Shown in pieces: positions 25,629 to 33,706 of a stretch of 64,000 nucleotides of DNA. The translations under genes were made by a program, and so were the position numbers. Source of the DNA: Nitrospirota bacterium (GTDB taxonomy: Bacteria; JACPQY01); NCBI GenBank assembly GCA_016180645.1, contig JACPAV010000014.1:18716-82715 (forward strand), in the 5' to 3' direction. Each line of letters starts with the position of its first letter. Position 1 is the stretch's first letter. The notes under the pieces were generated by a model that was given only the letters and a program-made list of their open reading frames with translations, did no database searches and had not been told where the DNA came from.

Positions 25629-26720
25629 CTATGACCCTTCCGATCGCCGTCCCCCCGCGTTCCGCGGAGGGGCTGAGGCGTTTTTCCTGAAGGCGCGCTT
25701 CTGTACGATCGTCTGCGCAGCGTGACTGACCGCGCCGGACACTTCCCTGCTCTTGGCCAACCGCTCGAGTTCGAGCAGGCTGCCGATCCCTTCGAGAAAC
25801 CGGAGGACCAGAAAATGCGGTGTCTTGGGATTCTTGACGAGGAGATTCCGCACACGCGCATCCTTGGACCAATCGGTATGCGTTCCGATTCGGCGCAGGA
25901 TGTCCTGCGACACGTTTCGGAGCTGGCAGAACTGGACGACCTCATCCACCGTCAGCGCCGGATTGGACAACACGCCCATCGCAACGTCCAGGAAACCATC
26001 CTGCACCAGGATGTATCGGACGAAACGATTCGCGATCGGCGCAAGGAGCACTCGCCGAGGTCCCTCCATGTCCTTGAGCAGAGACCGGATGGCCGGGAGT
26101 TGGTCCTCCGGCGTGCCGGCGTCGATCAGTGCGCTTGGGAAGAAGGATGCGTCCGGTGCGCCCTCGGAAGGGAGCCGCGCGGGTGCGGTCGCCTCGGGGG
26201 CGGCCGGTTCGGGCAGGGGAGGCGCCGTCGGTGCGACGAGGCCGGGAATGTCTCCCTCAAGCTGGAGGAGAAGCCACTGGGGGGTCAGGGGATTCTTGCG
26301 AAGGGAATGAAAGATTTTCGGAGCGGCGCGGATGCGGTCGTGGCGCTCGGCGATGATGCGGAGGATGAGCGGATCTTCGCAGTATTCTGAGAGGAAGCAG
26401 AGGGTGTCTTCCGGCATGGCCGGAAGAGCAACGAGTTTTCCGATGACGGCGCTTTCCTGCCGGTACTTCTGCGCCAGAAATCCGATCAGCCCGGGATCGT
26501 CCACGTGTTCGCACGCCGCCACCACGAGATTCTTCGGGAAGGATTCCAAGGTCTCGAGGGCCGTCTCGCGCACGGCGTCCTCATCCGCCTGGGTCAGAAC
26601 GTGGAGAACATACAGTTGTTCCGGCGGCGAGAGCGGGAGCAGGCGGCGCGCGGCCAGCATGCGCGTCGCGGTCGGGCTGTCGGCCGCAATCGCCTTGCGG
26701 GCGGCTTCGGAGAGAATCAC
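25629..26720 (-). CDS. Hypothetical helical-repeat protein
   Basis: 363 residues from GTG 26720. Almost entirely amphipathic helices in HEAT-like pairs (LPLSPPEQLYVLHVLTQADED, VRETALETLESFP, DPGLIGFLAQKYRQ), split by an Ala/Pro-rich linker (about 168-190). No known family is certain. The repeats suggest protein-protein contacts in the cytoplasm. It starts 18 bp after the stop of the SPOR-domain gene and is probably cotranscribed with it. Confidence 0.7.
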   Translation of the reverse strand: MILSEAARKAIAADSPTATRMLAARRLLPLSPPEQLYVLHVLTQADEDAVRETALETLESFPKNLVVAACEHVDDPGLIGFLAQKYRQESAVIGKLVALPAMPEDTLCFLSEYCEDPLILRIIAERHDRIRAAPKIFHSLRKNPLTPQWLLLQLEGDIPGLVAPTAPPLPEPAAPEATAPARLPSEGAPDASFFPSALIDAGTPEDQLPAIRSLLKDMEGPRRVLLAPIANRFVRYILVQDGFLDVAMGVLSNPALTVDEVVQFCQLRNVSQDILRRIGTHTDWSKDARVRNLLVKNPKTPHFLVLRFLEGIGSLLELERLAKSREVSGAVSHAAQTIVQKRAFRKNASAPPRNAGGRRSEGS

Positions 26721-26738
26721 AAGAGGAAAGTGGACCGG

Positions 26739-27674
26739 CTACTCTTCGAGAATCTTGGGCTCGTACCCTTTCTCCTTGAGCTTGCCGACGAGTCTTTGTG
26801 CCTGTGGCCGCGTAAGATGATCCACCCGCACGACGCGAACCTGCTTGGCCCCTTCCTCCTTGCGAATGTTGCTGGGCAGGCCCAGCGAGCGCACTTTCTT
26901 GACGCGGCGGTCCAACAGGCCCTGATCGCTGACGGCCTCAAACGTGATGAGATAAAGGATGCTTTCATCCTTCCTGCGGAACGTTCGGAGGGACATCTCG
27001 GTGGGCTTGAATCCGTGCTCCGGAAGATTCCGGAACACCAGCTCGGCGTCCTCGCGCTCCGGGAACGGACCGATCCTCAATTCATACGAGGTCCCTCCGG
27101 AATTCTTCCGGGTGACCAACGGCTCGTACCCGATCCGCCGAATTTCCCGGAGGGCGCGCTGGTAGTACGTTTGGCTCGCATAGCTGCCGATCTGAACGCT
27201 GAGGTCGCCTGCAGGCATTCGGACCGGCTTGGGCGCGCTCGGCCCCAAGCCACCACGAGATTCGGAGCGCGTCCGCGCTGTGCCCTCACCCGGCCTCCGG
27301 CCACCCTCTCCCGCTTGCGGGATAGGGATGGGGTGAGGGGTATCGGGGCGGTTTTCATATGCGCTCTCGATGTTGTCTTCACTGGAGGGCAGCAGAAGGT
27401 CTGAGGGGCCCGGTGTTTGGTTGGGGGGAGGGGCCACCGCCACCTCCCCGGGAAGTTCGGGGCGTTCCAGAAAGGAGGCCACGTTCCGGTACACGAAGAA
27501 AGCACCGAGCGCGATTCCCCCGAGGAGAACCATCAGAATAGGGAGGGGCGTGATGCGGACCACGCGTTCGCGAGGCGGCGAGAAATCCCGGCGCGCGGGC
27601 GCGGGAGAGCCGATGGCATCGGAAACGAGGTCTTCGAGGAGTTTGTCTTCGTCGCCTTCCGGATCGTCCGGCAT
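26739..27674 (-). CDS. SPOR-domain membrane protein
   Basis: 311 residues from ATG 27674 (a TTG at 27695 would add seven). A charged cytoplasmic N terminus, one membrane helix (TPLPILMVLLGGIALGAFFV), a long Pro-rich linker and a C-terminal region with two SPOR-like repeats (DLSVQIGSYASQTYYQRAL and GAKQVRVVRVDHLTRPQAQR). SPOR domains bind denuded septal peptidoglycan, so a role in cell division or envelope maintenance is likely. The linker contains an in-frame copy of a palindromic repeat (27282-27340) translated as TPHPIPIPQAGEGG..., which has no place in the family. Confidence 0.85.
   Translation of the reverse strand: MPDDPEGDEDKLLEDLVSDAIGSPAPARRDFSPPRERVVRITPLPILMVLLGGIALGAFFVYRNVASFLERPELPGEVAVAPPPNQTPGPSDLLLPSSEDNIESAYENRPDTPHPIPIPQAGEGGRRPGEGTARTRSESRGGLGPSAPKPVRMPAGDLSVQIGSYASQTYYQRALREIRRIGYEPLVTRKNSGGTSYELRIGPFPEREDAELVFRNLPEHGFKPTEMSLRTFRRKDESILYLITFEAVSDQGLLDRRVKKVRSLGLPSNIRKEEGAKQVRVVRVDHLTRPQAQRLVGKLKEKGYEPKILEE
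27282..27340. repeat. CCCTCACC-type palindromic repeat in frame in the SPOR gene
   Basis: Ends CCCTCACC and GGTGAGGG are inverted; the interior contains CCCTCTCCCGCTTGCGGGA with a near-palindromic core. This repeat type is otherwise intergenic, but here it encodes about 20 residues of linker without breaking the frame. A related copy lies inside pcm at 48938-49076. Confidence 0.75.
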
Positions 27675-27740
27675 CTTTCCTTGATAGTACGGCAACTCCG
27701 AAATTGCAATCGAGGTCCAACACCTGGTTCCGCTTCTCCG

Positions 27741-27878
27741 GTAGCCGAACCCTTTACGGGTGCGTCTTTCCGCGCCCGCGTGTTTCCGTCATTCCCGCGA
27801 AAGCGGGAATCCCGTGCCCAGGAAGGTACGGGACCATGCAATGTCGCCGCGCCAGGGATGGCGCGGCATGGGCCATGG
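27741..27878. repeat. Composite repeat region: GTAGC half-element, ATTCCCGC hairpin and CATG cruciform (gap 27675-27901)
   Basis: Three repeat types in series fill this gap: GTAGCCG..CCCTTTACGGGTGCG (27741-27764), the hairpin ATTCCCGC-GAAA-GCGGGAAT (27791-27810), and CCATGCAATGTCGCC...GGCGCGGCATGGGCCATGG (about 27812-27878). The last is homologous to segments at 24611-24692 and 58951-59022. No gene is seen. Confidence 0.75.
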
Positions 27879-27901
27879 TCCAGATTCCTTCTGACCGACT
27901 C

Positions 27902-29098
27902 CTACCGCGGAAGTACCCTGCACACGAGCACCTTGAGGTACTGCGACTCGGGCATGGACAGGAGCACGGGATGGTCGGGGGCCTGATTCAGCGTGGCCAG
28001 GACTTGGAGACTCACGTTCGCGCGCACAGCGGCCTCTTGGAGGACTTCTTGGAAGGTGTCGGCAAAAATGTGGTGCGAGCAGGAGGCCGTAATAACGATG
28101 CCTCCGGATTCCACGAGAGCCAGAGCTTCCGCATTGAGGCGGAGGTAGGCCTTTTTCGCGCCGGGAACTTCTTTTCGCGAGTGGGCGAAGGAGGGGGGGT
28201 CCACCACCACCCGGTCGAACTTCCGCTCCTCCCCACGCAGGCGAGCGAGAGTCTCAAACACGTCGTCTTTGATGAATTCGCAACGCTCCTGCACGCCATT
28301 GATCTCGGCATTTTTCCGGGCACGTTCAAGGGCGCGATCAGAGGCATCGATGCCGAGCACGTTTGCGGCGCCCGATTTCGCGGCCCGGATGGCGAATGCC
28401 CCCTCACAGCAAAAGAGATCGAGCACCCTTGTCCCCTGCGAGGTTCCCGCGAGGAAGGCTCGTGCTTCACGCTGGTCGTAAAAGAATCCCGTCTTCTGAC
28501 CCTCCAGGAGATCCACCTCGAACTCAGCCTCACCTTCCCGGATGAGCCGGACCGCGGGTCCGCGGCCTGCAAGAATGCCTTTCCGGCGCGGGAGGCCTTC
28601 CGCGTCGCGGAGCGAGGAGTCGTTCCTCTCAACGACGAGTTCCGGATGGAAAAGCTCCTCCAAGGCTGAAAGGATTTCCGGCGTGTGCCGGTCCATGCCG
28701 GCGGACACGGCTTGAAGGGAATAGGCTTCGCCGTAGCGATCGATGATCAGCCCCGGGAGGCCATCCGATTCGCCGTGTACGAGGCGATAGAACGGGTTCC
28801 CAGGGAGCAGGGCTTCGCGCAATCCTGCCGCCCCTCGGAGGCGATCGCGAAGAATCACATCGAAGGCCGCACCGCCATCCAGAGAAAGGATCCGAAGCGC
28901 AATGAGCGAGTGGGGGTGATAGAAAGCCGTGGCCGCGGGATGGCCCGAGGCGTCCGCGATCCGCACAATCGTCCCCGCCGCGAGCGGGGGATCGGGATGC
29001 TTGAGCTCATTCGAGTAAATCCAGGGATAGCCCTCCCGGGCATGTCGCAACGCGCGCGCGGAGACGGCCACAAGCGGAAGATCAGGTGCTGGACCCAT
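27902..29098 (-). CDS. Class I rRNA (cytosine-C5)-methyltransferase, RlmI/RlmK-like
   Basis: 398 residues from ATG 29098; the open frame continues to 30322 but that part is antisense to the DsbA-like gene. N-terminal PUA-type domain (VSARALRHAREGYPWIYSNE), the RlmI hallmark NPFYRLVHGESDGLPGLIID, then a SAM domain with DLFCCEGAFAIRAAKSGA (motif I), GIDASDRAL, and the catalytic VVVDPPSFAHSRKEV and ITASCSHHI. Family members methylate 23S rRNA at cytosine C5. It is divergent from the DsbA-like gene, with 69 bp between starts. Confidence 0.9.
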   Translation of the reverse strand: MGPAPDLPLVAVSARALRHAREGYPWIYSNELKHPDPPLAAGTIVRIADASGHPAATAFYHPHSLIALRILSLDGGAAFDVILRDRLRGAAGLREALLPGNPFYRLVHGESDGLPGLIIDRYGEAYSLQAVSAGMDRHTPEILSALEELFHPELVVERNDSSLRDAEGLPRRKGILAGRGPAVRLIREGEAEFEVDLLEGQKTGFFYDQREARAFLAGTSQGTRVLDLFCCEGAFAIRAAKSGAANVLGIDASDRALERARKNAEINGVQERCEFIKDDVFETLARLRGEERKFDRVVVDPPSFAHSRKEVPGAKKAYLRLNAEALALVESGGIVITASCSHHIFADTFQEVLQEAAVRANVSLQVLATLNQAPDHPVLLSMPESQYLKVLVCRVLPR

Positions 29099-29128
29099 GC
29101 AGGCGCCATTGTACCGTGAATCTCGCGT

Positions 29129-29157
29129 TTGTAACGATGTGGGGTGGCGGGTATACT
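29129..29157 (+). promoter_or_regulatory. Promoter of the dsb operon, near-leaderless
   Basis: TTGTAA (29129-29134), 17-bp spacer, TATACT (29152-29157). The -10 ends ten bases before ATG 29168, so the mRNA would begin about four bases before the start codon. No ribosome site is visible. Confidence 0.7.
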
Positions 29158-29167
29158 GTGCCCTCCA

Positions 29168-30577
29168 ATGAAAAAATGGATTCTGCTGATGGGCGTGGCC
29201 GCCGCCGCTGCGGCCGTCTGGGTGATGTGGAAGCCCCTCTTTCGGGGCATGGGCAAAGGGCCTGTGGCGGAGGCGTATCTCGACTTTCAGGATATGTCCT
29301 CGCGCGATTTCTATGGCCGCGCGTTCAAGCCCCTGAAGGGGAAATACGGCAAAGACGTTTCCTTTGAAGTCGTTCCGTTCCCCATGCCCCTCCATCCGCG
29401 GTCGCGTCGGGCGGGCGTGGCCATTGAATGCGCCCAGGAACTGGGGAAGGCGGATGTCTTTATCGATGCTCTCCTCGAGTTTTTTTCGTTTACGGAGAGC
29501 GAACTGGTCCGCGCCGCCAAGAAAGCGCAACTCCCCATCGAAACATTTTCGAAGTGCCTGGCCAAAGCCCGACGCGAAGAAAACCTGGCGAAAAAGCTGG
29601 AGGGGTATCGCAAATCGGGCATCGTCAATGTGCCGACGTTCGTCCTTGGGGACGAACGAATCACGGGGAGCCAGCCGGTCGAGGTGTACGAGCGGGCGGT
29701 GCTGAAAGTTCTCGGAAAGCCCGTTGAAGAGCTCAAGACGTACGGAGTGAAAATCGTCTACGATCCGTCGTGCGACGTCTGCGAGCACACCGCCTACATG
29801 CGAGCCCTGAAAGAGAATTTCTATCCGAGTTTGGAGTCTCAGGACGTTGACTGCTCGTCGGACGAGGGCCGGGCGCTGATGGAGTCGGCCAAGTCGAGGG
29901 CCGTTCCCCTCTACGTATTTGAAAAGGGCATCGAGGCGATCACCTCGTTCCCGCAGATCCGTCCGATTTTCGGCGACATGGCGGAGGGCTTTTACATACG
30001 CCCGGACGCCTACCGATTCACCATGCGCGTACTCGATTCTCCGAATCTGACGGGCCTCCCGGAGAAGGGGAGTCCCAAGGCGAAAGTCAGGGTGATCGAG
30101 TTCATGGATTTCCACTGCCCCCACTGCGGGCAGTTCGCGCAGAATCAGTTGCCGATTCTCGTTGAGAAGTTCGTGAAGCCGGGAATCGCCCGGTGGTCGG
30201 TGGCCGTCTACCCGCTTGGCGCAGAGAGCGTGCCCGTGGCGCAGGCCGCGTACTGCGCGGGCGAGCAGGGGAAGTTCTGGGAGTACCACGACCAACTGTT
30301 CAAAAGCCAAACGCATCGGCACGGGCGGGAAGATCTCCTCAAGGTTGCCACGGAGATCAAGCTGGGCATGGAGCCGTTCAAGAAATGCCTGGATAGCCCC
30401 GCCATGCGGGAGAAAGTCCAGAAGATCTCCAAGGCCGCCGCCGAGCTGGGTGTAAACTCGACACCAACGTTTTTTGTGGGCGATCTGAGGATCAAGGGGG
30501 GCCAGTCCGTACCGGTCTTCGAGGAAGCGATCCAGCAGAAGTTGAAGGACAAGGGACCGGCCTGCAGGAAATCATGA
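29168..30577 (+). CDS. Three-domain thioredoxin-fold (DsbA-like) periplasmic protein
   Basis: 469 residues from ATG 29168. One N-terminal anchor or signal (KKWILLMGVAAAAAAVWVMW). Domain 1 (~30-180) has a DsbA-like fold with the cis-Pro loop IVNVPTFVLGD, but SSRD stands where CxxC should be, so it is redox-dead. Domain 2 (~190-290) is a short thioredoxin-like unit with CDVC (Cys202, Cys205). Domain 3 (~300-465) is a complete DsbA-like thiol oxidoreductase with FHCPHCGQF (Cys317, Cys320) and GVNSTPTFFVGD. It probably introduces or shuffles disulfides in the periplasm. The following gene, overlapping by ATGA, encodes a DsbB-like partner. Confidence 0.85.
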   Translation: MKKWILLMGVAAAAAAVWVMWKPLFRGMGKGPVAEAYLDFQDMSSRDFYGRAFKPLKGKYGKDVSFEVVPFPMPLHPRSRRAGVAIECAQELGKADVFIDALLEFFSFTESELVRAAKKAQLPIETFSKCLAKARREENLAKKLEGYRKSGIVNVPTFVLGDERITGSQPVEVYERAVLKVLGKPVEELKTYGVKIVYDPSCDVCEHTAYMRALKENFYPSLESQDVDCSSDEGRALMESAKSRAVPLYVFEKGIEAITSFPQIRPIFGDMAEGFYIRPDAYRFTMRVLDSPNLTGLPEKGSPKAKVRVIEFMDFHCPHCGQFAQNQLPILVEKFVKPGIARWSVAVYPLGAESVPVAQAAYCAGEQGKFWEYHDQLFKSQTHRHGREDLLKVATEIKLGMEPFKKCLDSPAMREKVQKISKAAAELGVNSTPTFFVGDLRIKGGQSVPVFEEAIQQKLKDKGPACRKS

Positions 30578-31023
30578 CCCCGGGAAACCTGCGCCTCGTT
30601 CGGTGGGGTGTTTTTGTCCTGGGTGCACTGCTGACCGCAGGGAGCTTCTCTCTGAGTCTCGTGGGCGGTTGGACGCCCTGCATCTACTGTCTTACCTTGA
30701 GATACACCGGGCTGGTCCTGTCGGCGGCGGCGCTGGCGAATGCGATCCGTCCCCGAAGATTCCTTGGAGTGGCCGTGGTGGTCCTTTCCCTCGCCGCCCT
30801 CGGTGTGGCCGGATATCTCGTCCGCAAAGACTTCAAACGGCTTGGAATCATCAAGCCCGATCCCCTCAAAGCCCTCACGGGCGGGGATGAATCCTGCGCC
30901 CCCGGGCAGGATTGCTCAACGCCCGTTCTGGGAGGCCTGCCGGCTTCGGCCTACGCTCTGGGTGGGTTTGCGGTCCTCTTGGCGGGCTCCGTTTTGGTGA
31001 CTTTCAAGACCCCAAAAGGCTGA
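30574..31023 (+). CDS. DsbB-like disulfide-bond oxidoreductase
   Basis: 149 residues with four membrane helices. The first periplasmic pair is CIYC (Cys36, Cys39) after the first helix, with an Arg four residues on (LTLRYTG) as in DsbB; the second pair Cys108/Cys114 is in ESCAPGQDCSTP before the last helix. This is the DsbB layout: quinone-linked reoxidation of a DsbA. It overlaps the DsbA-like gene by 4 bp, so the two form a working pair. The following gap to lpxC carries a direct repeat. Confidence 0.88.
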   Translation: MTPGNLRLVRWGVFVLGALLTAGSFSLSLVGGWTPCIYCLTLRYTGLVLSAAALANAIRPRRFLGVAVVVLSLAALGVAGYLVRKDFKRLGIIKPDPLKALTGGDESCAPGQDCSTPVLGGLPASAYALGGFAVLLAGSVLVTFKTPKG

Positions 31024-31030
31024 CAACATA

Positions 31031-31060
31031 AACGCAACGCGTTGTATTAACGCAACGCGT
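31031..31060. promoter_or_regulatory. 12-bp direct repeat upstream of lpxC (possible operator)
   Basis: AACGCAACGCGT occurs twice, perfectly, at 31031-31042 and 31049-31060 (18-bp period), each containing the palindrome ACGCGT. It lies 8 bp after the DsbB-like stop and 79 bp before the lpxC start. A protein binding the two copies could control lpxC, but no regulator is identified. Confidence 0.5.
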
Positions 31061-31138
31061 CACGGGAAAAAGTCCTCTGTAAGTGCCCAATAGTTCGATT
31101 GTTCCGATGGCACACCTATTGCGGTGAATTCTAGCAGA

Positions 31139-31990
31139 ATGACGCAAAGGACCATCGGAAACAACATCGAATTGGAAGGGGCGGGTCTCCACACCGGTAG
31201 GGCCTGCCGAATTCGGGTTCGTCCTTCGGAAGCCGGCACGGGGATTCGATTCCAGAAAAAGAATGGATCGATGGGACCGGTGACGGAAGTGTCGTGGAAA
31301 AACGTATCCCATACCGAATACGCCACAACCTTGGGCACGAATGGGATTCGCTTTGCCACGATCGAGCACTTGGTCAGTGCGCTCAGCGGCCTCGGTGTAG
31401 ACAACGCTCACGTTGAAGTTGAAGGTGGTGAAGTTCCCATTCTCGACGGCAGCGCGCGCCCGTTCGTGGACGCGATTCGAGCGGCGGGGATCGTGGAAAT
31501 GGATGCGCCGCGAAAGACCCTCCGGGTCCTCCGTCCGGTCCATGTCGAAGCAGATGGGAAATCGGCCGGTCTGATTCCTTTCGATGGATTCCGCGTCGAG
31601 TGCGGCATTCACTTTGAATCGCCGCTCGTTCGCCACCAAGAGTACGACATGGAAATCACCCCTTCCCGGTACGCGGACGAAATTGCTCCGGCGCGCACGT
31701 TCTGCATGCGGGCGGAAGTGGACAAACTTTGGTCCCTGGGCCTCGCGAAAGGCGGATCGCTGGCGAACTCCGTCGTCTTCGAAAACGGCCATATCCTCAA
31801 TCCGGAAGGGCTCCGCTTCAAGGATGAGCCGGTCCGGCACAAGATTCTCGACGCCGTGGGGGACATGGCCCTCGCCGGCTCTCCGATCAGCGGCGCCTAC
31901 GTGGCCTCCCGATCCGGCCACACGCTCAATCTGGCCCTCCTCCGCGAACTCTTCTCCTCTCCCGACAACTACTCTCTCGAAGAAGCCTGA
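31139..31990 (+). CDS. lpxC: UDP-3-O-acyl-N-acetylglucosamine deacetylase
   Basis: 283 residues from ATG 31139 (MTQRTIGNNIELEGAGLHTG, the normal LpxC beginning; GTG 31124 would add five residues). Zinc and catalytic motifs are present: TIEHLVSALSGLGVDN, the HKILD motif in VRHKILDAVGDMAL, and SGHTLNLALLREL. It catalyses the committed step of lipid A synthesis, direct evidence of a lipopolysaccharide-bearing outer membrane. It stands just before the exbB-exbD-tonB block but is separated from it by a promoter. Confidence 0.97.
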   Translation: MTQRTIGNNIELEGAGLHTGRACRIRVRPSEAGTGIRFQKKNGSMGPVTEVSWKNVSHTEYATTLGTNGIRFATIEHLVSALSGLGVDNAHVEVEGGEVPILDGSARPFVDAIRAAGIVEMDAPRKTLRVLRPVHVEADGKSAGLIPFDGFRVECGIHFESPLVRHQEYDMEITPSRYADEIAPARTFCMRAEVDKLWSLGLAKGGSLANSVVFENGHILNPEGLRFKDEPVRHKILDAVGDMALAGSPISGAYVASRSGHTLNLALLRELFSSPDNYSLEEA

Positions 31991-32006
31991 CCTCGGTTCC
32001 GCTAGA

Positions 32007-32035
32007 TGTAAATTCCCGCGCCAGGGGTCTATAAT
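32007..32035 (+). promoter_or_regulatory. Promoter of the exbB-tonB operon, leaderless
   Basis: A perfect TATAAT (32030-32035) ends six bases before ATG 32042; 17 bp upstream is TGTAAA (weak -35). With normal start-site spacing the transcript begins at the ATG itself. Confidence 0.65.
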
Positions 32036-32041
32036 CCAGCC

Positions 32042-32668
32042 ATGCGTATCCAGGCCCTTTTCCTTGCCCTGACGCTCGTGGGAGCCCAGTGGGTCCTCTA
32101 CCTGCTGATCGCCCTCAGCATCGGATCGGTGGCCGTGATGGTCGATCGATGGCTCCATCTTCGAAAGCGCCTCGCCTCCGCCTTGGTTCTGCGCCGCGAG
32201 TCGCCGGCGCTCATCCGCGACGGCCACTCCAAGGACCTTGACGCGCTTTTTCGAAAGCACAATCCCGGCGTCGGAAAGGTTTTGGCCGTTGCTCTCGAAG
32301 CGTATCCCAGGGGCCGCACGGCGTTTGAAGGCGTCCTGGCCGCCGAACGATCGCAGGAGAAGGAAGCCAACGAGAAATATCTGGCCTATCTGGGGACGCT
32401 CGGAAACAACGCCCCCTTCATCGGACTCTTCGGCACGGTTCTCGGCATCATCAAGGCCTTCCATGATCTCTCCATCAGCCAGGAGGCCGGTCCGAGCGTG
32501 GTGATGGGTGGCATCGCGGAAGCCCTCGTCGCCACCGCGGTCGGACTCATGGTGGCGATCCCCGCCGTCGTCGCGTTCAACCTGTTCCAGCAGCGTTCGC
32601 GCCGCATCCTGGCGGTCATCGACGAAATCGGCAACCTCCTGGTCGCACAGATCCCCCCTCCAAAGTAA
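32042..32668 (+). CDS. exbB: ExbB/TolQ-type proton channel subunit
   Basis: 208 residues with three membrane helices in the MotA/TolQ/ExbB order: one at 10-35, then a cytoplasmic region (RKRLASALVLRRES...), then LGNNAPFIGLFGTVLGIIKAF and the pore helix VATAVGLMVAIPAVVAFNLF with the conserved Thr. Works with ExbD to turn proton flow into force on TonB in the inner membrane. First gene of the block to 45266; ExbD starts 3 bp after its stop. Confidence 0.93.
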   Translation: MRIQALFLALTLVGAQWVLYLLIALSIGSVAVMVDRWLHLRKRLASALVLRRESPALIRDGHSKDLDALFRKHNPGVGKVLAVALEAYPRGRTAFEGVLAAERSQEKEANEKYLAYLGTLGNNAPFIGLFGTVLGIIKAFHDLSISQEAGPSVVMGGIAEALVATAVGLMVAIPAVVAFNLFQQRSRRILAVIDEIGNLLVAQIPPPK

Positions 32669-32670
32669 CT

Positions 32671-33093
32671 TTGACGGCCCCGGAAAAAGAAGACGATCTT
32701 ATCACGGGCATCAACGTGACGCCGTTGGTGGATATCACGCTGGTCCTCCTCATCATCTTCATGGTCACCGCCGTCTACATCGTCGCCCCAGCCATCAAGG
32801 TCAAGCTTCCCAAAGCCGCCACTGCCGAAAGCACGCCCATCACGAGCGTCGCCCTCGTCCTCGACATCAACCGGGTGCTGTACTTCAATGGAACGCCGAC
32901 GAATGAGGAGGATGTCCGCAAGATTCTGGGCGACCTCGTCCGGGAGAAGACGGACGTGCAGGCCATGATCAGCGCCGACAAGGATGTGACACACGGCGAG
33001 GTGATTCATCTGATGGATCTCGTCCGACAACTCGGTATCACCAAGTTTGCCGTAAACGTCGAAGGCCCGCGTGTCGCTCCGGCGCCACATTAA
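32671..33093 (+). CDS. exbD: ExbD/TolR-type energy-transduction protein
   Basis: 140 residues from TTG 32671. One membrane helix with the essential aspartate in GINVTPLVDITLVLLIIFMV, then the periplasmic ExbD domain (SADKDVTHGEVIHLMDLVRQLG). Pairs with ExbB as the proton-driven motor. Its end overlaps the tonB start by 23 bp, so the three proteins are made together. Confidence 0.93.
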   Translation: MTAPEKEDDLITGINVTPLVDITLVLLIIFMVTAVYIVAPAIKVKLPKAATAESTPITSVALVLDINRVLYFNGTPTNEEDVRKILGDLVREKTDVQAMISADKDVTHGEVIHLMDLVRQLGITKFAVNVEGPRVAPAPH

Positions 33094-33706
33094 CCCCATC
33101 CATCTCGGGATCGGCCTCTCGCTGGCGATCCACCTCGTCGGTCTGGGCGGATTGAGCCGGATCGCGCCGGCCCTCGCGCAGTTCCTTCCCATCGAAGTCG
33201 AATTGGTGGAAGAGGAAAAGCCGCCGGACCCGCCGCCGAAACCGCCCGAACCGGAAAAGCCTCCCGAGCCGAAACCGGCCGAAGAAGTCACGGATCTTCG
33301 CGACGTGCGGGCGAGCGAGGTGCGCGACGTGTTCGGCGTCACTCCCGACTCGGTTGCCGCGGAAGGGGATTTCGAGGCGCCCATCGGTACCACGCTGATG
33401 AAAGAGCCCGAGCCCGAATACGTCCCCCTCCCGGCGGTCTCCGCTTTGCCGAGCTTCAAGACGAAAATCGAACCGGAGTACCCGGATCAAGCGCGCCGCG
33501 CCGGCCTCGACGGCCTCGTGGTCCTTGAGGTCGGGATCGACTCGGCGGGCAGGGTGTTCGAAGTTTCGGTCGTCCAATCTGCCGGGCACGGGTTTGACGA
33601 AGCCGCCATGACGGCGATGAAGAACTCGGTGTTCTATCCCGCTCGTCGCGGAAACGAGCCGGTGGCCGTGCGCCTTCGCATCCCCGTGAGGTTCACCCTC
33701 CGGTGA
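33071..33706 (+). CDS. tonB: TonB-family energy transducer
   Basis: 211 residues from GTG 33071. One N-terminal membrane helix (IHLGIGLSLAIHLVGLGGL), a Pro/Glu/Lys-rich spacer (PPDPPPKPPEPEKPPEPKP), and a C-terminal TonB domain with EPEYPDQARRAGLDGLVVLE and AMTAMKNSVFYPARR. It carries energy from ExbBD to the receptor encoded immediately downstream. Overlaps exbD by 23 bp and the receptor by 4 bp. Confidence 0.93.
   Translation: MSLRRHINPIHLGIGLSLAIHLVGLGGLSRIAPALAQFLPIEVELVEEEKPPDPPPKPPEPEKPPEPKPAEEVTDLRDVRASEVRDVFGVTPDSVAAEGDFEAPIGTTLMKEPEPEYVPLPAVSALPSFKTKIEPEYPDQARRAGLDGLVVLEVGIDSAGRVFEVSVVQSAGHGFDEAAMTAMKNSVFYPARRGNEPVAVRLRIPVRFTLR

Noticed and set aside
29099-30322. N-terminal extension of the RlmI-like methyltransferase
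   Set aside because: The extension is antisense to the DsbA-like gene; the family starts at the ATG at 29098.
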